Part shown: piece by piece, positions 16,406-26,041 of the stretch
Layout: each line of letters begins with the position of its first letter
Position numbering within the stretch: the first letter of the stretch is position 1
DNA from: Rhodopirellula baltica
GTDB taxonomy: Bacteria > Planctomycetota > Planctomycetia > Pirellulales > Pirellulaceae
Reading direction: 5' to 3'
Assembly: GCA_002901265.1 (NCBI GenBank)
Contig: PPHI01000003.1
Coordinates: 1-64,000, forward strand
DNA length: 64,000 nucleotides
Notes under the pieces: generated by a model
What the model saw: the letters and a program-made list of their open reading frames with translations, nothing else
Database searches by the model: none
Told to the model about the DNA's origin: nothing
Translations under genes and position numbers: made by a program

Positions 16406-18853
16406 CTACTCCTGCTCGTCAGCGTTTGGTGAAACCGTTGATTCGTTTACCAGCAATGCATTGGGGTCGACGTATTCCCAGTCTCGTCCCATGAACATTC
16501 CTGGCGCAAATCGAGATTGGTACGTTAGGATTTGTAACACGGGTTGTTTGCGCCAGGCTGGTCCGTATTGAGATTCCTCAAACGGTATTGTTGGGGTAAT
16601 CAGTTCATGAAGGTCGTGAAGCCAACCGGTGCTGGCCGAATGCGTTTTTGCCGCTTCAATCCCATCTAACAATGCGAGCACGATTGCTTCATCAACTCGT
16701 GGCTCTGCCCAGGCGGCCAAGCCCGACGCGTTCTCGGGAAAGTACCCATAGAAGTTGAACGCGGAGGGGTCGTCCGGATCCATGACTGCCTCCGCCCATT
16801 GTGCAAGCACGGCTTCACGTCGCGCTTTCGCACGGCTTTGTGGCGTCCCAATTGACCGGACAACTTTTTGGACAGTCTCGCTGTCTCGCTTGGCGCGAAT
16901 CGCTTCTTGGGACAATGCGTCGAGCAGCATGATTTCCAAGCGATCTGCATACTCTTGAGACCAATAATGATGATCAGCACGCAACGAGCGAAGTAGTGTC
17001 ACCGACGAATCTAAAAAGACGGCGTAATCGGGCCACGTCTCTGGATTCGATTCCCAGGTCAATTGACTGAGCGAGAAATTTTCGTACCAGAATTGAAATG
17101 CGGAATCACAATAGGCTGGGCGAACTGGTTCACCTGACTGCGTTGTCAGCGGAGCGACGATCACCTGGGGTTCATAGCGGTATGATTTTGCGCTGTCGAT
17201 CAGTTGTTCCGCATTCAGCAGCATTGTTTGATCGGAATAGCGACCGGAGTAACTGAGTGCGACAAAGACAGAGCGGAGATTTTGGGACCGAGCTTTGCGA
17301 GCTTCATTCAGTAGCGCGGTCCGCTGTGATGGCGTCATCCCTGGGATCGCCTGGATTCGGCGGTACATCGTGAAAATTGGCAGTCCGATGATGATCGCGA
17401 CGGCAGCCGCACCGACAGCGAAGGTCCAGGGGCGATCGCGTCCATCCATGTAGTGTTTCATCATCACAAAGCTTGCCAACATCGGCGTGAGGGCACAGAC
17501 CACCACGCACCAAACCGGAACTCCACACATCGCAATCGCCGAACTCAGCCAGCCAACGGTCGTCCAGGCGAGGATTGGTGCGATGATCACTGACAGGATC
17601 AGCGTGCGGAAGATTTGGCTTGCCCACTGTGAAACCGAATACGCCGTCACGACGAAGAACATCATCGTGAGCAAGGATGGCATTCCGGACGCCGCGTCGT
17701 AATTGAAGTGGTCGATTTTCAAATTGAACAAGGCGAACAGCAGTAACAGCGTCGACACCATTGCGATGGGGAACCCGTGTAGGGCCAGATAGGTTCGCTT
17801 CCAGGAAACGCCTCGATCGGCCAAGAAGCGAAGTCGCTCCGCCGCCCCGTCGTGCTTGAACACGCACACGCCAATCCAGGATGTCGCTACCGCGAACAGT
17901 AAGACGAATAGCGGCAGCCAATTGTTCGAAAGGATGTCAACTCCGAACTCCGGTGTTGACATTGTCCCGAGACAGCCGACCAACAACATCACGCTGATTA
18001 CCATCCAGGTGCCTTTCGCCGAATGGAAGCTCTGCCAAATCACCGGCGCCGTTTGAGTATTGAATTCGGGGACGGTTGCCGCGGCGACCGAGGATCGGCT
18101 GACTTCAAACCCGTTTAAACTTGGTGCTGGCTTCGCACCCAACGTTCGCGCGGCCGCTCGAAGGGACAGCGGAAACATCACCGCGACGCCGATCGCGGTG
18201 AAGATCAAGGACAATATGCCTGATTCTTTCGCCAGCAACGCACGGCTTAGCAACCCACTGGTCACCGAAACCGCAATGAAGGGACTGAACGCAATCCCGA
18301 TCAGCAATAGCAACGCATAGAACTGGTTCTCGATTCGCCAGGAAACATAAAAGCCGACCAGAAGCACGAACAGCGAGTGAATCAACCAGACCAAGATGGA
18401 CTGTTGATCGTAGAGCAAATCGTTGGGGTTTAATGTGCTCCATTTACTCGATCCATCACCCGTCACAGCGAGCAACAACAGCGAAAACATCCAGATCACC
18501 ACCAAGCCCACCAGCGATACGAGAAGCTTTGTGATTGCCAGACGCGACGGAGAAACGGGTAGCAGCGTTAACCATTCGATCGTTCGCGTTGATCTTTCTT
18601 GACCGACCAGCAGCGGTCCAGCACCTGTGGCGAACAATCCCGGAATCGCAAGCAGCAACGCTTCGTGGGGAACTTGAAAGTTCCAAAGCGAACTGCCGAT
18701 CAAATCAAAAAACAACGCCAGGAATGCGACGGCAACCAGCATGACCAATAGTGGCGCGAGTTGACGTGATTCCTTCCACCAAAACCAAGCCGTTGAAGAG
18801 GGTTCGTGATTGGTACGAATCGTCGCCTCGGCGGTCGTCACTTGAGTAGCCAT
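16406..18853 (-). CDS. ABC transporter permease (ABC-2 type, large)
   Basis: An 815-residue membrane protein. The first half has many hydrophobic helices, with ATGAGPLLVGQERSTRTIEWLTLLPVSPSRL near the N-terminus, the cytoplasmic loop pattern of ABC-2 permeases (EKxxGT-like region before LLPVSPSRL). Helices continue to about residue 495 (AVGAAAVAIIIGLPIFTMY). The C-terminal ~320 residues are soluble and rich in Trp/Tyr. It is the membrane partner of the ATP-binding gene 340 bp upstream. Start: I prefer the ATG at 18851-18853 over one 36 bases upstream; both are in frame. Confidence 0.82.
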   Translation of the reverse strand: MATQVTTAEATIRTNHEPSSTAWFWWKESRQLAPLLVMLVAVAFLALFFDLIGSSLWNFQVPHEALLLAIPGLFATGAGPLLVGQERSTRTIEWLTLLPVSPSRLAITKLLVSLVGLVVIWMFSLLLLAVTGDGSSKWSTLNPNDLLYDQQSILVWLIHSLFVLLVGFYVSWRIENQFYALLLLIGIAFSPFIAVSVTSGLLSRALLAKESGILSLIFTAIGVAVMFPLSLRAAARTLGAKPAPSLNGFEVSRSSVAAATVPEFNTQTAPVIWQSFHSAKGTWMVISVMLLVGCLGTMSTPEFGVDILSNNWLPLFVLLFAVATSWIGVCVFKHDGAAERLRFLADRGVSWKRTYLALHGFPIAMVSTLLLLFALFNLKIDHFNYDAASGMPSLLTMMFFVVTAYSVSQWASQIFRTLILSVIIAPILAWTTVGWLSSAIAMCGVPVWCVVVCALTPMLASFVMMKHYMDGRDRPWTFAVGAAAVAIIIGLPIFTMYRRIQAIPGMTPSQRTALLNEARKARSQNLRSVFVALSYSGRYSDQTMLLNAEQLIDSAKSYRYEPQVIVAPLTTQSGEPVRPAYCDSAFQFWYENFSLSQLTWESNPETWPDYAVFLDSSVTLLRSLRADHHYWSQEYADRLEIMLLDALSQEAIRAKRDSETVQKVVRSIGTPQSRAKARREAVLAQWAEAVMDPDDPSAFNFYGYFPENASGLAAWAEPRVDEAIVLALLDGIEAAKTHSASTGWLHDLHELITPTIPFEESQYGPAWRKQPVLQILTYQSRFAPGMFMGRDWEYVDPNALLVNESTVSPNADEQE

Positions 18854-19193
18854 ATCGATTCTCAATCGGTTTGTTGATGAGTTAAACAACGTCGTACGCG
18901 ATCGTGGAGACCGCGTGTTAGGGCTCGGTTGATTTTCCTATGTCGCCTTTCGCTCCGCGAACGTAGCGTTTGTTTCCGGTGCTTTTGCGGAGCAGCCAAT
19001 TTCGAAAATCAACCGGTTCCTAGGGTTGGCGGTTAGGTGCCGGCCTTGTGACACACTGTCTCTCCGGTTTCTGCCGGATATTGAGTATTGAAAAACCTAA
19101 GTAGAACTGGGCAGGCGGAGCCTGCTAAACATTGCGTGGCAAGGCGGGAGCCTTGTCACGAGACGGGGTTGATTGTTCGGGCATAACCGCGAG
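18854..19193. other. Non-coding gap inside the ABC operon with repeat elements
   Basis: No coding signal. It contains the second copy of the dispersed repeat (18939-18971, inverted) and two hairpins: GCAGGC-GGA-GCCTGC (19111-19125) and a 10-bp stem GTGGCAAGGC/GCCTTGTCAC around GGGA (19136-19159, one G-T wobble). The hairpins could attenuate transcription between the ATPase and permease genes or protect the upstream mRNA; this is inference. Confidence 0.55.
18939..18971. repeat. Dispersed palindromic repeat, copy 2 (inverted)
   Basis: On the minus strand the copy reads AACGCTACGTTCGCGGAGCG and then AAAGGCGACA. It matches copy 1 (9322-9354) at 29 of 33 positions, with one base change inside the hairpin stem. 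Confidence 0.7.
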
Positions 19194-20162
19194 CTAGTGC
19201 CCTGCGGCTGCTGGTTCGAGTGTGGGTGTTGGCGAGGTGCAGGCGACGAAGATTTCTTCGAGTGTTGCCAGCCGGCAGCGTACGTCCGTTACGCCGGGAG
19301 TCATTCGCAGCGTGTCGATCATTTCGTTGTCGAGGTTCCGCACGAACAGTTGCCGCGATCGCCCTTGCGTTTCTTCCATCAAGATCTCGGCGGGTTCGTT
19401 GAGTTTGGAAATCGCACGCAGCGGATCGTCCGTGTCGATGATGACTTGATGAATCGACTCACGGATTTCGTTCAGGTCGCCGATCAACCGGATGCGTCCG
19501 TGATGCAAAATTGCGATCGTGTCTGCCACCCGTTCAACCTCGCTGATCTGATGGCTGGACAGGAACACGGTTCGTCCTGTCGCCGCCCGGTCGATCATCG
19601 ATTCTAAAAAGCTGCGACGAACCTTGGGGTCCAAGCCACTGGTCGGTTCGTCCATGATCAACAGCGAAGGGTCGTGGGCGAGTGAAAGTGACAAGGCGAC
19701 TTTCGCGCGTTGGCCTTTGGAGAGATGGCGAATCTTTTGTTCGGGCTGAATCTCATAACGCCGAATCATCGATTGATAAGCCGGCAAGAAGTGCTGGTCA
19801 TAAAACGACGCGGTGAACCCGCCGATCTGAGCAACGCTCATCCAGTCATAAAGTGCTGGCGCGTCCGAGACATAGCCGATCTGTTTACGAACCGCCTGGG
19901 GATCGCTTTGCGGATCGATCCCACACACCGTGCAAGTGCCTTTTGTTGGCCGCTGGAATCCGGTCAGAATGCGGATCATCGTTGTCTTTCCGGCACCGTT
20001 TTCGCCAAGCAAAGCGAACACCGTGCCTGGCCGGATATCCAAGTCCACTTCGGTCAGCGCCTCGCAACGCCGGAAGTGCATGGTCAACGCTTTGGTCGAG
20101 ATTACAGGTTGCATGAGTCCGCCGTTTTCAGAAGAAGAGTTCATCACAATGTGCTCCATCAA
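19194..20162 (-). CDS. ABC transporter ATP-binding protein
   Basis: A 322-residue ATPase subunit. Walker A is GENGAGKTT (residues 53-61), the signature is HLSKGQRAKVALSL, and Walker B with the D-loop is LLIMDEPTSGLDPKVR, then SSHQISEVERVADTI with the switch histidine. The C-terminal extension (EIRESIHQVIIDTD ... FVRNLDNEMIDTL) is like those of ABC-2 exporters such as YtrB/CcmA-type ATPases. Its start overlaps the GntR gene stop by 4 bp (20159-20162), so the two are translationally coupled. It should energise the permease encoded at 16406-18853. Confidence 0.93.
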   Translation of the reverse strand: MMEHIVMNSSSENGGLMQPVISTKALTMHFRRCEALTEVDLDIRPGTVFALLGENGAGKTTMIRILTGFQRPTKGTCTVCGIDPQSDPQAVRKQIGYVSDAPALYDWMSVAQIGGFTASFYDQHFLPAYQSMIRRYEIQPEQKIRHLSKGQRAKVALSLSLAHDPSLLIMDEPTSGLDPKVRRSFLESMIDRAATGRTVFLSSHQISEVERVADTIAILHHGRIRLIGDLNEIRESIHQVIIDTDDPLRAISKLNEPAEILMEETQGRSRQLFVRNLDNEMIDTLRMTPGVTDVRCRLATLEEIFVACTSPTPTLEPAAAGH

Positions 20163-20602
20163 GCGTCTTCGGAGTGACCATTGTCACCCGGATCAGAAGC
20201 CGCCGCCAAAACGGCCGGCTCCGTTTCGCAAAGGTCGCGCAGGTGCGCGTCGACAAACGTTTTGATTTGCTTTTTGGTTAAGCCGGCGTTCCAGGCTTCC
20301 GACAGAACCGCACCGATCCGTTCGTCGAGGACGGATTCTCGCTCCTGACGACAAACATCGACCGCATCATCGCGAACGATCATGCCACGCCCGCGAAGCG
20401 ATTCGATCACCCCGTCGGATTGCAGCTGATTGAACGCACGTGCCACCGTGTTGGGGTTGAGTGCAACTTGATTACTGAGCACGCGAACACTGGGCAAGAG
20501 TTGCCCCGGACGCAGCGTGCCGGCGGCGATCGCAAACTTCACCTGCCGCACAAGCTGCAAGTAAATCGCGACGTCGCTTTGGACATCGATCGAAAAAAAC
20601 AT
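20159..20602 (-). CDS. GntR family transcriptional regulator (YtrA subfamily)
   Basis: A 147-residue protein with an N-terminal winged helix: AIYLQLVRQVKFAIAAGTLR and then the recognition region LLPSVRVLSNQVALNPNTVARAFNQL, which is the classic GntR signature (RxLAxxLxVNxxTVxrAY). There is no large effector domain, only a short C-terminal helical tail, as in the YtrA subfamily. These regulators commonly repress their own operon of ABC transporter genes, and the operon order here (regulator, ATPase, permease) is the same. A probable operator overlaps its promoter (20637-20654). Confidence 0.9.
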   Translation of the reverse strand: MFFSIDVQSDVAIYLQLVRQVKFAIAAGTLRPGQLLPSVRVLSNQVALNPNTVARAFNQLQSDGVIESLRGRGMIVRDDAVDVCRQERESVLDERIGAVLSEAWNAGLTKKQIKTFVDAHLRDLCETEPAVLAAASDPGDNGHSEDA

Positions 20603-20636
20603 AACCGGACCTGAGTATCGAGATCAGTGAGCCAGT

Positions 20637-20676
20637 GTGATATCTAGATAGTACAGTGGTTCGGTAGTTGGGTCAA
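20637..20676 (-). promoter_or_regulatory. Sigma70-like promoter with overlapping GntR operator-like palindrome
   Basis: On the minus strand TTGACC (20671-20676) and TACTAT (20648-20653) are separated by exactly 17 bases, a good sigma70 match. An imperfect 18-bp palindrome at 20637-20654 overlaps the -10 box; its core is TATCTAGATA (20641-20650). Its place just upstream of the GntR gene suggests autorepression of the ABC operon. Confidence 0.7.
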
Positions 20677-20792
20677 TGAAATTTAATCAGAATTTGTATG
20701 GCTCCTCAATTCGCAGGGCGCGCTCACTCATCAGCCGCATTCGCGATAGCGAGCGGTTAATTGATTCGAGCCTTGCTCCTGAACCACGCCCA

Positions 20793-22241
20793 CTACGCGA
20801 CGATGGCTTTGATCAGGTTGCCGTGCACGTCGGTGAGTCGTCGATCGAGGCCGTTGTGATACCACGTCAGCTTTTCGTGGTCGTAGCCGAGCAGATGCAG
20901 CACCGTTGCGTAGAAATCCCAAACCGTTGTCGGGTTCTGTTCCGCTCGGCGACCGAATTCGTCTGTCGCCCCATAGCTGACGCCTCCTTTGACTCCCGCA
21001 CCCATCATCCAGCAGGTGAAGCCATCGGGATTGTGGTCGCGGCCGACGGTGCCTTCTTGATGCGTTGGCATCCGACCAAACTCCGTCGTCCACAAAACCA
21101 ACGTGTCATCCAACAGCCCCGTGCGTTTCAAGTCCGTCAACAACGCTGCGGTGGGCTGGTCAAAGACCGGGCAATGCCGTTCGTAATCTGCTTTCAGAGT
21201 CTTGTGGGCATCCCAGTTGAGCAGCCCATCGACGCCGCTGGCACGCGACGCACAGTACAAATTCACGTACCGAACACCGCGTTCGAGCAATCGCCGGGCC
21301 AGCAAACAGTTGCGTGCATACGCCGCCTTCAGCTCATTGGAATCACCGGTTCCATACAGCCGATGCGTTTCGCCAGACTCACTTTCCAGTCCCGACACCT
21401 CGGGCGCTGAAAGCTGCATTCGGGCCGCAAGTGAATACGCATCGACGCGGGCTTGCAATTCGCTTTCCGCCGGATTGGAAGCGGCAAAACGCCGGTTCAT
21501 CCGCTGCAAAAATTGCCTGGTGTCTTGATCGGTTGCCGCGTCAATCGATTCTGGACGTGCCAGGTTTCGAATCGGCAATTGGTCGCTTAGCGTGATCGCT
21601 TGGTACTTCGCCGGCAGAAAACCATTGGACCAGTTCGCTTTGCCGTTCGGCGGTTCACCCCGGATGTCTGGGATCGCGACGTAGGCGGGTAAGTTTTCGT
21701 TCTCACTGCCAAGGGCATAGCTGACCCACGAACCGGCACCGGGGAAGCCTTCACTGTCGTGCCCGGTGTTCATAAAAATGCATCCGGGGCCGTGCGTGTT
21801 CGTCTTGCTGTGCATTGAATGGATGAACGCGATGTCGTCCACATGGGTTGCCATGTGCGGCAACATGGTGCTGATCGCTTTTCCCGATTGGCCGCTGGGT
21901 TTGAAAGGCCAAGGGCTTTGCATCAAGTTGCCGTTCTTGCCTTGAAACGACACCAAGTTTTCTTCGCCTGGCATCGGTTGGCCATTCATTTTCTCCAGCA
22001 TCGGCTTGTGCTCCCACAAGTCCATGTGGGATGCCGCGCCAGGACAAAAGATTTGCAGCACTCGCTTGGCTTTGGCCGCATGGTGGGGCAAGACTTGGCC
22101 GCCGGCCGATTCGTTACCCAGGTCCGCGGCGAATCCCCGGTTCGCGGCAGGACTTCCCAGTAGGTCCAAGAGTCCGATTCCGGCGAGGCCACTGACAACG
22201 TTGCCGAGAAACTGTCGGCGGGCATGTGATTGCAGATTCAT
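20793..22241 (-). CDS. DUF1501 protein (sulfatase-fold), Tat-exported
   Basis: A 482-residue DUF1501 protein. The N-terminus HARRQFLGNVVSGLAGIGLL is a twin-arginine signal. The body carries the family landmarks KRVLQIFCPGAASHMDLWEHKP, HVDDIAFIHSMHSKTNTHGP, YVNLYCASRASGVDGLLNWD, TLVLWTTEFGRMPTHQ, GRDHNPDGFTCWMMGAGVKG and ATVLHLLGYDHEKL. These residues resemble the metal-site residues of alkaline phosphatase/sulfatase-fold enzymes. The biochemical function is unknown. It is preceded by the DUF1549/DUF1553 gene, its usual partner in planctomycetes (22-bp gap). Confidence 0.92.
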   Translation of the reverse strand: MNLQSHARRQFLGNVVSGLAGIGLLDLLGSPAANRGFAADLGNESAGGQVLPHHAAKAKRVLQIFCPGAASHMDLWEHKPMLEKMNGQPMPGEENLVSFQGKNGNLMQSPWPFKPSGQSGKAISTMLPHMATHVDDIAFIHSMHSKTNTHGPGCIFMNTGHDSEGFPGAGSWVSYALGSENENLPAYVAIPDIRGEPPNGKANWSNGFLPAKYQAITLSDQLPIRNLARPESIDAATDQDTRQFLQRMNRRFAASNPAESELQARVDAYSLAARMQLSAPEVSGLESESGETHRLYGTGDSNELKAAYARNCLLARRLLERGVRYVNLYCASRASGVDGLLNWDAHKTLKADYERHCPVFDQPTAALLTDLKRTGLLDDTLVLWTTEFGRMPTHQEGTVGRDHNPDGFTCWMMGAGVKGGVSYGATDEFGRRAEQNPTTVWDFYATVLHLLGYDHEKLTWYHNGLDRRLTDVHGNLIKAIVA

Positions 22242-22263
22242 GATTGATTCGGTCGACCTCACC

Positions 22264-24648
22264 TCATTGCACGTAAATCAATTCGCTGGCGTTCAGCAGC
22301 GCACGGCAGAACGCGGCGAGTCCGTGTTGCTCGATGAACGAAACACAGTCCGCTCGCTCCTCATCGTCTGGCTTGCGTGAAAAGGCACCGCGATACGCCA
22401 AGTCGACTTGGTCAGAAACTTGGTCGCTCGCTTTGGCAAGCCGTGTTGCCATCGCTTGGCTCATGTCCAAGGTGAAGCTGTGGTTGAGCATTGTCAGGGC
22501 TTGCAGCGGGGTGGTCGTCTCCGATCGACGCGGTGTCCCGAACGCACAGTCCGGCTGATCAAAATCGGTCATTAAGTCGACCACTGATGCTCGGGCGTTT
22601 TGGTGATAAACGGCCCGACGATAGGTTTCCGGGCCGTGCTGATCCAGCGGCACATAGGTGCAGACGTTGTCTTGCATGAATTGATACAACCGAAACCCTG
22701 GGCCGCCTGATGGGACAGCGGATTCAGTCTGCAACGAGACGCTGGTGTCGTCACGCGGCAAGATTGATTCGCGTCGCCACACGCCGCTAAGTTGCAGCAT
22801 CGAGTCGCGGATCGCTTCAGCCGACAAACGCTGCGGTGGGAATCGCCAAAGCAATCGGTCGTCCGCGTCCATTGCGGCCGCGTCGGCATTAAAACTTGCT
22901 GATTGGCGATACGTTTGACTCATCATGATCAGTTTGTGCATCGGCTTGATTCGCCAACCGTGATCACGCAGTTGTGTGGCAAGAAAATCCAGCAGCTCGG
23001 GGTGGCTGGGACGCTCGCCCATGTATCCAAAATCACTGGGCGTCGCGACGATGCCGGTCCCGAAGTGGTAATGCCACAAGCGATTCGCCAACACACGCAA
23101 GGTCAGTGGGTTTTGTGAATCGGTGACCCAATTAGCGAAGGCCAACCGGCGTTCCGATTCGGAGGCATCACCGGAGAGTGAATAAGCGATCGAGGCGCAG
23201 CTTGGTTCATGCTGGTCATCGGACGTCGACATCGCGACCAAGCTTTGTGTCGTGACGATTTCGCCCGGCTTTTGTGGACTGCCGCCCAGGAAAACATGGA
23301 ACGGCCCTTTGGCTCGATTGGCGTCGTGTCGACCCAGCCAGGCTCTCGGAAGTGCCGGGATTTGTGAGAGCTGCTGGCGGACTTGATCGAGTTGCTTTTT
23401 CCACTCGTCGCGCTGTTTGCTTTCCTGGTCAGTGATTGGGTTTGCCGATTCGCTTTCGCGCTGCTTGATCGCATCGTCGAGATCGCGAAGCTGTTTTTCC
23501 AGCGAAGCGACTTGCTGATGCAGAGGCTGTGACTTGTCGTGATGGGCTTGGCGTTCGGAAGGCGTGGCCCAAACCTCGTCGCCGTGCACGGTTCCGGCAA
23601 AGGTGCTGTAAAGCGAGTAGTAATCGTCTTGTTTGATCGGGTCAAACTTGTGGTCGTGACATCTAGCGCAACCGATCGTCAGGCCTAGAAACGCTTCGCT
23701 GCTAGACCGAATCATTTCGTCGATCGTGTTGGCGCGGATCTGTGCGGCTTGGACGGCGTCTTGGTTGCCGACATCATCGTACGGCCCCGCGACCAAAAAC
23801 GCGCTGCCGATGACCACATCAGGTTCGTTGGGTTCGAGAACGTCACCGGCAAGGTGCTCGCGAATTAATTGGTTGAATGGCTTGTCTTCATTCAGGCTGC
23901 GGATGACGTAGTCACGGAAGGGCCACAGGTTGTTGATCAAAACGTTGCGTTCGAACCCGTTGCTTTCGCCAAACCGTATGACATCCAACCAGTGCCGTCC
24001 CCACCGTTCGCCGTAATGGGGCGATGCCAACAGCCGATCGATCAGGTGTTCGTAAGCATCCGGAGCGGGATCGTTAACAAACGCGTCGATCTCTTCGGGA
24101 GTGGGCGGCAGGCCGATCAAGTCAAACGTCACCCGTCGAATTAACTGGTGTCGATCGGCGGTGGGGTTGCGTGACAAGTCAGTTTCGCCCAGTCGTCGAT
24201 CGATCAGCTCATCCAGGCTGGTATCCGGATCAACCCGCAGCGGCTGGAACGCCCACCAGTCGGCATCCGCCTTGGTTCGTTGTTGCAAACGAAATCCATC
24301 GGGCCACGAGGCACCTTCGTTGACCCAATCACGGATCAATTTCACCTGTTGTGACGAAAGCGGTTTGCCTTCGGCCGGCATCTCCGGCGTCTCGCCTTCG
24401 GCGGCCGTGATCAGTGAAACCAGGTGACTGGAGTCGGCATCGCCGCCAATCACGAATTCAGAATCACGCAGTTGCTGGTCGGTTTCGAGCGACAGGTCGC
24501 CTTTCGCGTTGCCAGGGCGATGGCAGCGCAAGCAGTGCTCGGCAAGGATCGGTGCGACGTCGTTTTCGAAGTCGACGGCAAGCGTGGGAAATGCATTTCC
24601 GAGGACCAACGCGAGCGAGACAAAACACCAAAGTAGGCTTTGATTCAT
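22264..24648 (-). CDS. Planctomycete cytochrome-type (PSCyt1) DUF1549/DUF1553 protein
   Basis: A 794-residue secreted protein. After the signal peptide the PSCyt1-type domain has the heme c site CLRCH (residues 39-43), with GDADSSHLVSLI and MPAEGKPLSSQQVKLIRDWVNEGASW following. DUF1549 begins near residue 155 (TADRHQLIRRVTFDLIGLPP) with GERWGRHWLDVIRF. DUF1553 (PSD1) fills the C-terminus, from about residue 500 (FANWVTDSQNPLTLRVLANR ... YRQSASFNADA ... RRAVYHQNARASVVDLM). The family is extracytoplasmic and of unknown function; the heme suggests redox. It pairs with the DUF1501 gene downstream. The start at 24646-24648 opens the signal peptide. Confidence 0.92.
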   Translation of the reverse strand: MNQSLLWCFVSLALVLGNAFPTLAVDFENDVAPILAEHCLRCHRPGNAKGDLSLETDQQLRDSEFVIGGDADSSHLVSLITAAEGETPEMPAEGKPLSSQQVKLIRDWVNEGASWPDGFRLQQRTKADADWWAFQPLRVDPDTSLDELIDRRLGETDLSRNPTADRHQLIRRVTFDLIGLPPTPEEIDAFVNDPAPDAYEHLIDRLLASPHYGERWGRHWLDVIRFGESNGFERNVLINNLWPFRDYVIRSLNEDKPFNQLIREHLAGDVLEPNEPDVVIGSAFLVAGPYDDVGNQDAVQAAQIRANTIDEMIRSSSEAFLGLTIGCARCHDHKFDPIKQDDYYSLYSTFAGTVHGDEVWATPSERQAHHDKSQPLHQQVASLEKQLRDLDDAIKQRESESANPITDQESKQRDEWKKQLDQVRQQLSQIPALPRAWLGRHDANRAKGPFHVFLGGSPQKPGEIVTTQSLVAMSTSDDQHEPSCASIAYSLSGDASESERRLAFANWVTDSQNPLTLRVLANRLWHYHFGTGIVATPSDFGYMGERPSHPELLDFLATQLRDHGWRIKPMHKLIMMSQTYRQSASFNADAAAMDADDRLLWRFPPQRLSAEAIRDSMLQLSGVWRRESILPRDDTSVSLQTESAVPSGGPGFRLYQFMQDNVCTYVPLDQHGPETYRRAVYHQNARASVVDLMTDFDQPDCAFGTPRRSETTTPLQALTMLNHSFTLDMSQAMATRLAKASDQVSDQVDLAYRGAFSRKPDDEERADCVSFIEQHGLAAFCRALLNASELIYVQ

Positions 24649-24768
24649 AGCGTGGTGACACACGACTAGCGTTGCTGCTGCGTGCGTTTTGATTAGGAGG
24701 GAGATCGGGGGTGGGGTTCCATCATAACGCGATCTCGAGCGGCGTGCCTGAAACAGCCCACGCGGCGG

Positions 24769-25824
24769 CTAATCTTCCCTCGACTCGCGTTGCCCTTTAT
24801 TGCATCGCGTGATGACGATCTTGCCGAAGTGCTGTGCCGATTGCATGTACTCGTATGCGGCCGGGACCTCGTCGAATGCGAAGCGTTTGTCGATCACCGG
24901 ACGGATCATGTTCGTTTCGAGAGCTTGGTTCATCGCTTCGAACATGCGTCGGCTGCCGACATAGATCCCCTGGATCGTCAGGCGTTTGAACAGCGCCATC
25001 ATCGGCGACGGGTTTTGATCGGGTTGGCCAGTCAAGACGCCGATCAGGCTGACACGACCGCTGGTCTTTGCCGCGGCGAGCGATTTTTCGAGTGTCCCAG
25101 CGCCGCCGACTTCGATGACGTTGTCGACACCGACGCCACCGGTTTGCTGAATCACGACCTGTTCCCAGTCCTCGTTGGCTCGATAGTTGATCGCGACGTC
25201 CGCGCCCAATTCCTTGGCGTGGTTCAGCTTTTGGTCACTGCTGGACGTGATAAACGTTCGCATGCCCAATGCCTTCGCGAATTGCAACGCAAAGATCGAA
25301 ACGCCTCCCGTTCCCAGCATCAACACTGTTTGCCCCGGTTGTGGGTTCGCCAACGTTAACGCCTGCCATGCGGTCACTGCGGCGCATGGCAAGGTCGCGG
25401 CTTCTTCGAAAAGGTAGCCGTTGGGGATCAGCACCAAGCCGTCTTGGTGAAACGCCACGGTTTCGGCCAAGACGCCATCGATCGCGCCGCCGAGGGCCGA
25501 TCCGATTTGTGCGTCGGTCAGGTCGCCGTCAAGCCAAGTTTGAAAGAACACGCTGGCGACGTGATCGCCGACTTTGAAACGGTCGACCAGTTCGCCGACC
25601 GCGACGACTTCGCCGGCGCCATCGGACAACGGCACTAGCGGCGGATTGCGTTTGACTTTGTCGTTGCGGATGTAACCGCCGAACGGCATCGCAAGGTCAC
25701 GGTAATTCAGCGACCAAGCTTTCATCTCCACCAGCACATCGAGCGGGCCGAGTTTGGGTTCGGGGACGTCGACCTGCTTGAGCGACGACAATCCACCCGG
25801 TCCGGTGATGTGATAGGCCTTCAT
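24769..25824 (-). CDS. MDR-superfamily alcohol dehydrogenase / quinone oxidoreductase-like protein
   Basis: A 351-residue zinc-type alcohol dehydrogenase-fold protein. The N-terminal GroES-like domain (AYHITGPGGLSSLKQVDVPE, LNYRDLAMPFGGYIR, LVPLSDGAGEVVAVG) is followed by the Rossmann domain with VLMLGTGGVSIFALQ (GTGGVS) and YRANEDWEQVV. The usual structural-zinc cysteines are absent, which puts it with NADPH-dependent quinone-type/crotonyl reductases. No signal peptide. It is divergent from the PHP metallohydrolase gene (gap 25825-26041). The substrate is unknown. Confidence 0.87.
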   Translation of the reverse strand: MKAYHITGPGGLSSLKQVDVPEPKLGPLDVLVEMKAWSLNYRDLAMPFGGYIRNDKVKRNPPLVPLSDGAGEVVAVGELVDRFKVGDHVASVFFQTWLDGDLTDAQIGSALGGAIDGVLAETVAFHQDGLVLIPNGYLFEEAATLPCAAVTAWQALTLANPQPGQTVLMLGTGGVSIFALQFAKALGMRTFITSSSDQKLNHAKELGADVAINYRANEDWEQVVIQQTGGVGVDNVIEVGGAGTLEKSLAAAKTSGRVSLIGVLTGQPDQNPSPMMALFKRLTIQGIYVGSRRMFEAMNQALETNMIRPVIDKRFAFDEVPAAYEYMQSAQHFGKIVITRCNKGQRESRED

Positions 25825-26041
25825 GGTATCCGCCAATTTGAAGATTGTTTTAACAAACGAAGAATCGCTGAGGTCACGCCGATTCGATCCGGTTCCATTT
25901 GGTTCGATTCGTGTATCGTACCGCCCCATTTCAATTGTATCGCAAACCAAGCCCCCTCTCCGTTGCGATTCACTGACGCAAGGCCGAAGGGGTTATCATG
26001 ACGGATACGCATCACCCCTCTTTACTAGGTACGCACTGACC

